From: Actinoplanes sp. KI2
GTDB lineage: Bacteria; Actinomycetota; Actinomycetes; Mycobacteriales; Micromonosporaceae
DNA length: 64,000 nucleotides
Direction of reading: 5' to 3'
Assembly (NCBI RefSeq): GCF_025630775.1
Contig: NZ_JAOSZE010000027.1
Location: 62,001 to 126,000, forward strand
The translations under genes were made by a program, and so were the position numbers. Positions 15,724 through 23,453 of the stretch are shown piece by piece (position 1 is the first letter of the stretch; each line of letters starts with the position of its first letter). The notes under the pieces are model-generated. The model was not told the origin of the DNA and did no database searches. It worked only from the letters and a program-made list of their open reading frames with translations.

Positions 15724-16203
15724 ATGACCGCGCTCCTCGACGTCCTAGCCATCACCGCCGCGCTGGGCACGGCCGTCATCTTCGGCACCGACGTGCTTGG
15801 CGCGCTGGTCATGCGCCCGACGTACGCCGCGCTCGACGACGCCACGATGACCCGGGTGGTCGGCCTGGGCCACCGCTACGGCACCGCCCGCATGCCCATA
15901 CCCGGCACCCTCAGCGTGGTGGCCGGCGCCGCCACCACGCTCACCGCGTTCCTCCTCGGCAGCCCGGCCGCCGGTGCCGCTGCCGGGTCCGCCCTGCTCC
16001 TGCTGCTGGCCTGGCTGGTCCTGTTCAACCGGATCTCGCTGCCGATCAACAAGGTCTTCATCGAGGCGGCCGAGACCGGCCGGGTGCCGGCCGGGGCGCG
16101 CGAGCTTCAGCAGCGGTGGGACTCGATCATCAATCTGCGCGCGGTCCTGCAAGGCGTCGCGCTGCTCGGCTTCTGCCTCACCCTCGCCCTGGCCGCAGCC
16201 TGA
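15724..16203 (+). CDS. DUF1772 (anthrone-oxygenase-like) membrane protein
   Basis: 159 residues with four membrane helices. Family features are NRISLPINKVF in the middle and QQRWDSIINLRAVLQGVALL near the end, where the Trp and Asn-Leu-Arg are typical of DUF1772 proteins. Some fungal relatives oxidise anthrones; bacterial members are uncharacterised. GGAGGAATC precedes ATG 15724. The divergent TetR repressor and the double operator imply ligand-induced expression. Confidence 0.85.
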   Translation: MTALLDVLAITAALGTAVIFGTDVLGALVMRPTYAALDDATMTRVVGLGHRYGTARMPIPGTLSVVAGAATTLTAFLLGSPAAGAAAGSALLLLLAWLVLFNRISLPINKVFIEAAETGRVPAGARELQQRWDSIINLRAVLQGVALLGFCLTLALAAA

Positions 16204-16206
16204 TGG

Positions 16207-17349
16207 TCAGGCGGTCAGATAGGCGGTGGAGAACGGCTCGTGACGTGCCCGCATGTCGGCGTATGTGGTGACGGTCATGGGGGCCAGCGCGATGTTCGAT
16301 GCGGCGGTGAGGACGACCGAGACGGTCGATAGGACGACGAATGCGACCCAGGGGATCCCGTCGGTGCTGAACAGGCCGAACGGCGCGGACAGGCCGATCA
16401 TGATCACCTCCTGCACGGTGCCGATGGCGATACCGAGCCCGACGATGGTCGCCACGCGGGCGAGCGCGTCACCCAGCCTCGCGTGAAACAGCTGGAAGCA
16501 GCGGGCACCCGCGCGACCTCGTTCCAGCAGCACCACGGCGGGCAGGACCAGCAAGACGGCCAGCACGTAATAGCCGGGCAGGATGCAGCAGAGGAAGCCG
16601 ACCAGGGTCAAAAGACCACCGACCAAACCCCAGCCCAGGTACGCCGGGACGCGTGGCGCGGCGGCTCGCAGCGCGTGCCCCGCCGACGGCGGCCGGCCGA
16701 CGGCGGCCTGTACCACCAGGTGCAGCGTGGCCAGGGACGCCAGCAGGCTGAGCAGGCCGATCAGCAGGCCGAGCGGGACCAGGTAGTACAGCGAGCGGAG
16801 AAACGGGCGCATGTCGGGCCGGACGTCCGCCGATGCGTTGGCCAGGTCGGTGAAGGTGCTGTTCAGCAGGACGCTGACGAGCGCTCCGGCGACGACAAGT
16901 GGCACCACCCACACGAGTTGCACCAGTGCGGCCTGCCGCCAGACGGCTTTCAGGAGCCGGAGGCTGCGCCTCCACCAGCCGTTGTAGTCGGCGCTGACCA
17001 GTGGATCGTCGGGCGTGGGATAGAGGCCGGGAGGGGCCGGCGGAAACAGGGGCGGCCGAGCGGGAGGGACCGAGTAGCCGAACGGCGGCCGGGGGAGGGC
17101 CGGCCCGACGGCCGGCCCTTGGCCGTAGAGCGGCGGACCGGACGGAGCCGGCGGCCGGATCTGCGGTGACTGGGCAGCGGCCGGCGGCGCGGCGGGCGGT
17201 GGCTGGACGGCGGCCGGCGGCGCGGCGGGCGGCGGAGGCGTGGGCTGCGAGGGCTCGGCCCGCTCCGAGAAGGGCGAGGGCGGCCGGACCGGGTCGTCGG
17301 AGGGGCTGGGTTCGGATCCCGGCGACTGGTCGGGGTCGTTGTCGGTCAC
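16207..17349 (-). CDS. Proline-rich membrane protein
   Basis: About 380 residues. Residues 1-120 are Pro/Ala-rich and disordered (repeated PPPAAPPAA). The rest holds about six membrane helices in the style of glycerophosphoryl-diester-phosphodiesterase membrane domains: WRQAALVQLVWVVPLVVAGA, LRSLYYLVPLGLLIGLLSLL, LCCILPGYYVLAVLLVLPAV. GTG 17349 was preferred because GAGGA lies 4 bases upstream; a GTG at 17370 would add seven residues. It stops 4 bases from the convergent DUF1772 gene. Function unknown. Confidence 0.8.
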   Translation of the reverse strand: MTDNDPDQSPGSEPSPSDDPVRPPSPFSERAEPSQPTPPPPAAPPAAVQPPPAAPPAAAQSPQIRPPAPSGPPLYGQGPAVGPALPRPPFGYSVPPARPPLFPPAPPGLYPTPDDPLVSADYNGWWRRSLRLLKAVWRQAALVQLVWVVPLVVAGALVSVLLNSTFTDLANASADVRPDMRPFLRSLYYLVPLGLLIGLLSLLASLATLHLVVQAAVGRPPSAGHALRAAAPRVPAYLGWGLVGGLLTLVGFLCCILPGYYVLAVLLVLPAVVLLERGRAGARCFQLFHARLGDALARVATIVGLGIAIGTVQEVIMIGLSAPFGLFSTDGIPWVAFVVLSTVSVVLTAASNIALAPMTVTTYADMRARHEPFSTAYLTA

Positions 17350-17452
17350 GGTGTCCTCGTTCTTGATCACGCACGCGGGAGCGACACAGTATCGACCGCA
17401 CGCCGCCGGCGACAGCCCTGCCCGCCCGGATCGAGATTGATCTTCTTCGTAC

Positions 17453-17464
17453 TAGGGTTCGGGC
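17453..17464 (+). promoter_or_regulatory. -10 box placed for a leaderless transcript
   Basis: TAGGGT followed by six bases and then ATG 17465. With no ribosome site present, transcription probably starts at or next to the ATG. Confidence 0.45.
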
Positions 17465-18094
17465 ATGGCTTTGCGACCGGACGAGTTCTATGCCCAAGCA
17501 GTCGCCGCCGCGGACGACGAGCGCCGTCTGCCGTTGGCACGAATGACGGGATGGGAGATCAGCCCGTTCGAGCCGGACGGACTGCGGGTCTCCCCGCTGC
17601 GGCCGCCGGTGCTGCCCGAGCCGGCACGGCATGGCGAGGACCCGGCGGACTGCAACGCCTGCCGTAACCGGGACGAAGGCATCTGGCTCAATGATCACTG
17701 GCGGCTGGCCCGGATCTCCCGGGTCGGTGTGCCGCTGGTTCTGATGCTGTATCCGCGCGATCACTACGACATGGCGGACCTGCCCGACGAGCTGGCCGCC
17801 GAGCTGGGACTCCTGAGCACTCGCATCGTCCGCCACATCCAGGCCCTGCCGCACATCTCGCGAGCCCACGTCTACCGCATCGGTGATGGCGGCGCGCACC
17901 TGCACCTCTGGTTCTTCGCCCGGCCGGAGGGGCAGGCGCAGCTGTACGGGTCGTGGCTGGTCGTCTGGGACGACCTGCTGCCGGAGTACCCGGCGGACGT
18001 CGCCGAGGCGGATGCCGCGATCGTGGCGGGCGCCCTGGTCACCTCCCATGGCGGGCACCTGCCGCAGGTCGGCGAGTCGCCCGGCGTTTCGTAG
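17465..18094 (+). CDS. HIT-like (histidine triad) protein
   Basis: 209 residues. A CNAC pair (near residue 61) may bind zinc. The core WLNDHWRLARI, PRDHYDMADLPDELAAELG and GDGGAHLHLWFFARP fits the HIT/GalT fold. The triad reads HLHLW, so the usual third His is Trp; this is known in some HIT branches but makes nucleotide hydrolysis uncertain. There is no Shine-Dalgarno sequence; TAGGGT six bases before the ATG suggests leaderless translation. It lies 53 bases ahead of the histidine kinase gene. Confidence 0.75.
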   Translation: MALRPDEFYAQAVAAADDERRLPLARMTGWEISPFEPDGLRVSPLRPPVLPEPARHGEDPADCNACRNRDEGIWLNDHWRLARISRVGVPLVLMLYPRDHYDMADLPDELAAELGLLSTRIVRHIQALPHISRAHVYRIGDGGAHLHLWFFARPEGQAQLYGSWLVVWDDLLPEYPADVAEADAAIVAGALVTSHGGHLPQVGESPGVS

Positions 18095-18147
18095 CGTCCT
18101 GCGGCAAGCCGGCTTCGGGAGCGAACCCGGCAGGTCAGACTGGTTCT

Positions 18148-20328
18148 ATGACCCGGAATGCGAGGTCTGCGGGGTCCAGGTGGGGGACGCGCCTGTTCCT
18201 CGCCGCGTTCGTGGTCTACCTCGGCGGTGCGCTGCTCTGGCTGTCGCTCGGGCTGGTCGGGCTGCTGAGCGCTGCCATGCCGCCGCTGCCGCACGGCCCC
18301 GGCCCGGCGGCCCTGGACTACGTCTTCAGCCTGCTCAACATCGCCCTCGGCGTGTTCCTGGTGCTGCGGCGCCCGGATGACCTGACGCCTCGGCTGCTGG
18401 CGGTCGCGTTCGTCGGCACCGCGGCGACCTTCAACGCCCCGAGCCACGCGGTGTTCCACCTCATCGGGGCGGATCCGGGGATCACGGGCTTCCACTTCGC
18501 GTTCCACGTGGTCTCCGGCGTCGCGTACGTCTGGGCGGTGTTGCTCTTTCCCGACGGGCGGCTGCCGCTGGGCGCCGGGCGGCGGGCGACCGCGGTCGCG
18601 GCCGTCGCGAGCACCGCCGTGATCACCTTCGTGTGCTACCGCAGCAGCTTCGTCGCGCACCCGCCGTTCTTCGTCGCGTTCTTCGGCATCCTCGTGCCGG
18701 TGCTCGGCATGGGCGCGCAAGGCATCCGGCTGCGCTACGGTTCCGAGTCGCCGCAGGTCCGCCAGCAGTCCCGGCTGCTGTGCTGGGCGCTCGCCCCCGC
18801 GCTGGCGGTGGCGCTGCTGTGGTCGGCTGCCCGGCTGATCCCGGGTGCCGACGCCGCCCGCCTCGCCGTCGGAGTCGAACGGGCCTTTCCCGTGGTCTTC
18901 GCCGTCGTGCCGGTGATGCTGTTCGTCGCGATCCTGCGGTACCGGCTGTGGGACATCGACCACGTGGTCACCCGGGCGCTCGCCTACAGCCTGCTGGCCG
19001 CGTTCATCGGGCTGGTCTACCTGGCGGCGCTCGCGGCCACCGCGTTGCTCGCCGCACCCCGCGGCTGGTCCGCGATCGTGGCGCTGGCGGTGGTCGCCGC
19101 GGTCGCCGAGCCGGTTCGCGGGCGGCTCCGCGCTCTCGCCAACCGGGTCGTCTTCGGCCAGCGGCTCACCCCTCGCGAGGCGATGCGAACCCTGGCGGAC
19201 CGGCTCGACCATGCGGCTTCCACCGACGAGCTCGCCGAGCTGACCGACGTGGTCGTCAGCGGCACCCGGTGCTCCGGCGCGCAACTGTGGCTGATCACGT
19301 CCGGCCGACTGCTGCTGGCCGCCGCCGCCCCCACCGGCGCGGCCGGGCCCGTCGGCGCCGTCGCCCCTGCCGGCGCGGCCGGGCCCGCCACCCCGGCCGG
19401 CGCCGCCGGGCCCGTCGGTGCCACGAGCCGTCCCGGGACCGAGCCGGCCGCGACCATGGCCGAGTACCGCTCGATCATCGGTGCGGACCTGTGCTTCCCG
19501 GTCACGCACGAGGGGGACCTGCTCGCCGTCCTGGCCCTGCGGCTGCCGGCCGGAGTCACCCTGCCCCGCGCGGACCTGCGGCTGATCGGTGACCTCGCCG
19601 GTCACGCCGGCCTGCTGGTGGCCAACGCCCGGCTGACCGCAAACCTGACCCGGCAGGTCGAGCAGGTCACCCGGCAGGCGGCCGACCTGCGCCGGTCCCG
19701 CCTGCAGGTGGTGGGCGCCCACGACGACGAACGCCGCCGCCTGGAACGCGACCTGCACGACGGCGCGCAGCAGGAACTCGTCGCGCTGCTGCTCCAGCTG
19801 CGGACCCTGCAGCGCACCACGATGCCGTCCGCCGACCAGGTCGGGCCGCTGCGGCGGGCACTCGCGGCGACCCGGGCCACCCTGGAGGGGATCTGCACCG
19901 GCAACCCGCCCGCGCTGCTGGCCACCGAGGGCCTGGCCGCAGCGCTGGAGGCGGCGACCGCCTCGGCCCGTCTTTCCGGGCTGCGCGTCGGCGTGGACGT
20001 CCGGCCGGTGGGCCGGCTGGATCCCGAGGTGGAGACCGCACTCTACTTCTGCGCCCTCGAGGCGGTCCAGAACGCGACCAAACACGCGCAGGCCCAGGAG
20101 ATCACCGTACGGGTGGAGCGCGACGGCGGCGACGCCGTGCTGGTGGTGATCGACGACGGTACGGGCTTCGACCCGGCGCGCGTCGCCCGCGGCTCCGGAC
20201 TGTCGAATCTCATCGACCGGCTCGCGGTGCTGGGCGGCACCGCCCAGATCGCCTCCGCCCCGGCGAGCGGCACCGCGCTGACCTGCCGGGTCCCCGCGAG
20301 CGACGAGCCGGCGGCGGTACCGGCATGA
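18148..20328 (+). CDS. NarL-type sensor histidine kinase
   Basis: 726 residues. About eight membrane helices span 1-310. A GAF-like domain (about 340-490) carries a low-complexity insert of Gly/Ala/Pro/Val at about 395-430. The HisKA_3 domain has ERDLHDGAQQ with phosphorylatable His537. The HATPase has the N box EAVQNATKHA, the G1 box DDGTGFDP and GSGLSNL. All catalytic motifs are intact. It starts an operon: it overlaps the degenerate kinase by ATGA, and that gene overlaps the response regulator. The signal sensed is unknown. Confidence 0.9.
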   Translation: MTRNARSAGSRWGTRLFLAAFVVYLGGALLWLSLGLVGLLSAAMPPLPHGPGPAALDYVFSLLNIALGVFLVLRRPDDLTPRLLAVAFVGTAATFNAPSHAVFHLIGADPGITGFHFAFHVVSGVAYVWAVLLFPDGRLPLGAGRRATAVAAVASTAVITFVCYRSSFVAHPPFFVAFFGILVPVLGMGAQGIRLRYGSESPQVRQQSRLLCWALAPALAVALLWSAARLIPGADAARLAVGVERAFPVVFAVVPVMLFVAILRYRLWDIDHVVTRALAYSLLAAFIGLVYLAALAATALLAAPRGWSAIVALAVVAAVAEPVRGRLRALANRVVFGQRLTPREAMRTLADRLDHAASTDELAELTDVVVSGTRCSGAQLWLITSGRLLLAAAAPTGAAGPVGAVAPAGAAGPATPAGAAGPVGATSRPGTEPAATMAEYRSIIGADLCFPVTHEGDLLAVLALRLPAGVTLPRADLRLIGDLAGHAGLLVANARLTANLTRQVEQVTRQAADLRRSRLQVVGAHDDERRRLERDLHDGAQQELVALLLQLRTLQRTTMPSADQVGPLRRALAATRATLEGICTGNPPALLATEGLAAALEAATASARLSGLRVGVDVRPVGRLDPEVETALYFCALEAVQNATKHAQAQEITVRVERDGGDAVLVVIDDGTGFDPARVARGSGLSNLIDRLAVLGGTAQIASAPASGTALTCRVPASDEPAAVPA

Positions 20329-21584
20329 GTCGGCGCCTGATCCGTTGGCTGACGCCGGACCGGCTGCGCGCGGTGACGGTCCTGGCCGCGATGGCCTTGT
20401 TCGTGGCCGCGGTGTACGGCTTCGTGCGGGCGGCCTCGGCGGTCGCCGGCCGCGGCGACCCGGGGCTCGGGGTCTGGCTCGCGGTCACCGCGGTCGTCGC
20501 CGCGCTGGCCCCCGCCGCGCGCCGCCGCGCCGAGCGGTACGCCGACCGCGTCGCGTACGGCCCGGACGGGGACCCGCATGCCGCCATGACCCGGTTCGTG
20601 CAGCGCATCTCGGACACCCTCGCGGTCGACGAGGTCCTGCCCGACCTCGCCCGTACGGCCTCACGCGTGGCGCACAGCCCGGGGACGGAGGTGCGGCTCT
20701 GGCTCGCCGACGGCGCCGAGTGGCGCCAGACCTGGCCGCCCGACCGCGCCGACGTGCAGGCCCGGTACCGGCTGGACCTGCAGTGCGGCACCGACCCGGT
20801 GGGCCAGCTGGCGGTGGAGGTGGCCGAGGACCATCTCAGCGCGGCGGACCGCGAGCTGCTGGACCGGCTGGCCGGACCGGCCGGGTTGGCCCTGGCCAAC
20901 GTACGGCTGACCTACGAGCTGCGTGATCGCCTGCGGCAGGCCACCGAACTGGCCGAGCAACTGCGCCGGTCCCGCGAGCGGCTGATCGGGGCCCGGGACG
21001 CGCAGCGGCGCCGGTTCGCCGCCGAGCTCCACGAGCGGGTGGACCCGCACCTCGCGGCGGTCCTCGAGGCCCTGGAGCGACTGCCGGACGGCGGGCGACC
21101 ACCGTCGGCGGGGCTCGAGCAGGCACGGACCCGGGTGCTGGCCGCGCTGGAGGCCCTGCGCGAGCTCGCCACCGGGCTCTACCCGCCCGCGCTGGCCGAC
21201 GGCGGCCTGATCGACGCGCTGGAGCATCACCTCGACGCCGCGGTGGCGCCGGTCGCGCTCGACCACACTATCGACGAGGCTTCGCTCGCGCCGGCGTTGC
21301 GGGCGGCGGCGTACTTCTGCGTGGTGGGTCTGGTGGACGACCTGGCCCACTACGGGCCGGTGGGGGTGTGGCTGCACCAGGACGGTGGTCGGATGCGGCT
21401 TCAGGTCCGCGCGCCCGGGCGGCCCACCGCGGACACCGAGCAGATCATCCGGGACCGGGTGGAAGCCTTCGGTGGCGCCCTGGAGGTCGGGGGACCGGCG
21501 CAGTGGACCGTCGTGAGCGCGGTGCTGCCGCTGGTGGCGCCGGCCGAGCTGCCGATTCCCGTCGGGGCCGGGCCGCGCCGATGA
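20325..21584 (+). CDS. Degenerate histidine-kinase-like protein
   Basis: 419 residues: two membrane helices (LRAVTVLAAMALFVAAVYGF and LGVWLAVTAVVAALA), a GAF-like domain (about 80-195) and a DHp-like helix pair with AAELHERVDPHL, where His236 is kept but the usual HDGxxQ context is lost. The C-terminal ATPase half is decayed: FCVVGLVDDLAHYGP replaces the Asn-containing N box and no DxGxG box is present, so ATP binding is unlikely. It overlaps both its neighbours by ATGA. It may be a scaffold or phosphotransfer partner for the intact kinase; that is inference. Confidence 0.8.
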   Translation: MSRRLIRWLTPDRLRAVTVLAAMALFVAAVYGFVRAASAVAGRGDPGLGVWLAVTAVVAALAPAARRRAERYADRVAYGPDGDPHAAMTRFVQRISDTLAVDEVLPDLARTASRVAHSPGTEVRLWLADGAEWRQTWPPDRADVQARYRLDLQCGTDPVGQLAVEVAEDHLSAADRELLDRLAGPAGLALANVRLTYELRDRLRQATELAEQLRRSRERLIGARDAQRRRFAAELHERVDPHLAAVLEALERLPDGGRPPSAGLEQARTRVLAALEALRELATGLYPPALADGGLIDALEHHLDAAVAPVALDHTIDEASLAPALRAAAYFCVVGLVDDLAHYGPVGVWLHQDGGRMRLQVRAPGRPTADTEQIIRDRVEAFGGALEVGGPAQWTVVSAVLPLVAPAELPIPVGAGPRR

Positions 21585-22249
21585 GCATCCGGGTCGTGCT
21601 GGCCGAGGACAGCGTCCTGCTCCGCCAAGGGGTGGCCGGCCTCATCCGCAACGAGACGGACCTGGAGGTTGTCGCGTCCTGCGCGGACCTGCCGGAGCTG
21701 CTGACGGCCATCGGCGACCATCGGCCCGACGTCGTGCTCACCGACATCCGGATGCCGCCGAGCCGGACGGACGAGGGGATCCAGGCCGCGGAGCACTGCC
21801 GCGTGAACCATCCCGCCATCGGGGTGCTGCTGCTGAGCCAGTACGTCGATGCCCGGTACGTGCGCGCCCTGCTCGGCCAGGGCACCGACGGCCGCGGCTA
21901 TCTGCTCAAGGAACGGGTCGCCGACGTGGGCGAACTGGTCTCGGCCATCCGTGCGGTGGCCGGCGGCGGCTCGGTCTTCGACCCGAAGGTCGTCGAGGCT
22001 CTGGTCCGCGGCCGGGACCGGCGGGGCAATGTCGGCCTGGCCCGACTGTCCACGCGCGAGCGTGAGGTCCTCGCCGAGATGGCACACGGCCTGAACAACG
22101 CCGCGATCGCCGACGCCCTGGTCATCACGCAGCGGGCGGTGGAGAAGCACATCAACTCGATCTTCGCGAAGCTTCAGCTGGGACAGGACGGCGGCCTGCA
22201 CCCGCGGGTGCAGGCGGTGCTCACGTACCTGGCCGGCGACGCACCCTGA
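21581..22249 (+). CDS. NarL/LuxR-type response regulator
   Basis: 222 residues. The receiver domain has VVLAEDS, phosphoacceptor Asp55 in VVLTDIRMPP, and the conserved Lys in YLLKERV. The C-terminal LuxR HTH reads LSTREREVLAEMAHGLNNAAIADALVIT with RAVEKHINSIFAKL. It is the last gene of the kinase/pseudokinase/regulator operon, with an ATGA overlap, and is followed one base later by a strong hairpin. Targets are unknown. Confidence 0.93.
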   Translation: MSIRVVLAEDSVLLRQGVAGLIRNETDLEVVASCADLPELLTAIGDHRPDVVLTDIRMPPSRTDEGIQAAEHCRVNHPAIGVLLLSQYVDARYVRALLGQGTDGRGYLLKERVADVGELVSAIRAVAGGGSVFDPKVVEALVRGRDRRGNVGLARLSTREREVLAEMAHGLNNAAIADALVITQRAVEKHINSIFAKLQLGQDGGLHPRVQAVLTYLAGDAP

Positions 22250-22250
22250 G

Positions 22251-22282
22251 CTGGGCAGGTGGTGCCTGCACCACCTGCCCAG
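22251..22282 (+). terminator. Perfect 14-bp hairpin after the two-component operon
   Basis: CTGGGCAGGTGGTG pairs fully with CACCACCTGCCCAG around loop CCTG, starting one base after the TGA at 22249. No T run follows. It probably ends the operon transcript or protects its 3' end. Confidence 0.7.
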
Positions 22283-22377
22283 GAGGCAGGCGTGCACCCT
22301 CGTACCGGGCCGCCCGTTCCGCGATCGTTGGTGGTGCGAGGCCGCATCGGGCGGCCCGAGGACCAAGGAGCAGAGCC

Positions 22378-22953
22378 ATGCAGACGTACACCACCCAGCG
22401 CATGATCCACGCTGCCGCCGCCGTCGCGTTCGCGGCCGCCGCCACCGCAGTCGCCATCGGGTCGCCGGCGAAGGCCGCCACACTCGGCTGGAGCACGGTC
22501 GAGGGCTGCACCTCGGCCATGGGCTCGGTGAGCTACCAGCCCGGGCTCACCAACGTGGCCCGGTCCGAGACCGGAACCCTGTCGGTGACACTCGCCGGCT
22601 GCAGCAGTCTGTACTCCGGCAGCACTCCCGGAACGGGTCTGCTTACCGCCTCCCTGTCCGGTACGTCCAGTACCGCTGGGGTCTCGCAGCGCGGCACCTT
22701 CACGATCAACTGGCCGGCCGGCTCGGGACTCAACCCGTCCAACGGCACGCTCACCCTGACCGGCCCGGACGCGGCCGGCCACTACACCGCCGGCGGTTCG
22801 ATCACCAGCGGCGCCTTCCCCGGCGCCTCGCTGGGAACCGCATTCGTGGTCACCGCGGTCAACCCGGGCGCCACCGGCTCGCCCGCCCACCCGGTGACGC
22901 TGCAGCAGGTCACCAACACCGCACCGGTGCAGGTCCAGCGCAACATGGGGTGA
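22378..22953 (+). CDS. Secreted hypothetical protein
   Basis: 191 residues with a clear signal peptide (AAAAVAFAAAATAVAIGSPAKA-AT). The mature part is Ser/Thr/Gly-rich with two Cys pairs (EGCTSAMG and AGCSSLYSG) and beta-type repeats (GTLSVTL, GTFTINWPAGSGL, GTLTLTGPDAAGHYTAGG). This resembles a small secreted immunoglobulin-like domain found in other actinobacterial exoproteins, but I cannot name a family. AAGGAG lies ahead of ATG 22378. A terminator follows at 22975. Confidence 0.75.
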   Translation: MQTYTTQRMIHAAAAVAFAAAATAVAIGSPAKAATLGWSTVEGCTSAMGSVSYQPGLTNVARSETGTLSVTLAGCSSLYSGSTPGTGLLTASLSGTSSTAGVSQRGTFTINWPAGSGLNPSNGTLTLTGPDAAGHYTAGGSITSGAFPGASLGTAFVVTAVNPGATGSPAHPVTLQQVTNTAPVQVQRNMG

Positions 22954-22974
22954 CGCGACGGCCCGGAAGGCCAC

Positions 22975-23006
22975 GGCCGCGCTTCGGAGCTCACCGAGGC
23001 GCGGCC
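22975..23006 (+). terminator. Hairpin terminator
   Basis: GGCCGCGC pairs with GCGCGGCC; the 16-base loop can itself fold (TTCGG/CCGAG). It is followed by CTGATTTGAT and lies 21 bases behind the stop of the secreted protein gene. Confidence 0.65.
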
Positions 23007-23051
23007 CTGATTTGATAGCGGTCTTTATCCTCGTGAACCACGAGGAGACTG

Positions 23052-23399
23052 ATGCGAGGACGCATGACCGCCGACCGCGAGTTGACCGATGGGCAGCGCA
23101 CCTATCTGCGCGGCCTGCCGCTGTATCCGTGGGCGGTGTGGACCTACCGTCTCAACCTGGGCGTTTTCGCGTGCATGTTCGCGCTGTTCGCCACCGGCTC
23201 GAGCCTGCCGCTGATGGCGGCGGCACTCCTGCTCTACCTTCCGCTGACTCTGGTCGGCGGCGTCCTGTACACGATCGTGCTCAACCAGTTGAGGCGGTTC
23301 CTGGAAATTCAGGGGTTCTTCGAACGGGCACACCTCTCGAGGGCGGTCAACCGCCTCGTCTACCGTGACGCGTTGCTGGGCCGCCGACCTCGAAAGTGA
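23052..23399 (+). CDS. Small two-helix membrane protein
   Basis: 115 residues. Two membrane helices (LGVFACMFALFATGSSLPL and AAALLLYLPLTLVGGVLY) lie between a charged N-terminus (DRELTDGQRTYLRGLPLYPW) and an amphipathic, basic C-terminus (LRRFLEIQGFFERAHLSRAVNRLV). GAGGAG precedes ATG 23052. No family was recognised. Confidence 0.75.
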   Translation: MRGRMTADRELTDGQRTYLRGLPLYPWAVWTYRLNLGVFACMFALFATGSSLPLMAAALLLYLPLTLVGGVLYTIVLNQLRRFLEIQGFFERAHLSRAVNRLVYRDALLGRRPRK

Positions 23400-23440
23400 T
23401 CACCCGCGGTCGAGGCGCCCTCGGCCGTGCACGCCCCGGC

Positions 23441-23453
23441 TAGGGTCTTGAGC
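23441..23453 (+). promoter_or_regulatory. -10 box placed for a leaderless transcript
   Basis: TAGGGT followed by seven bases and ATG 23454, with no ribosome site between them. Confidence 0.4.
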
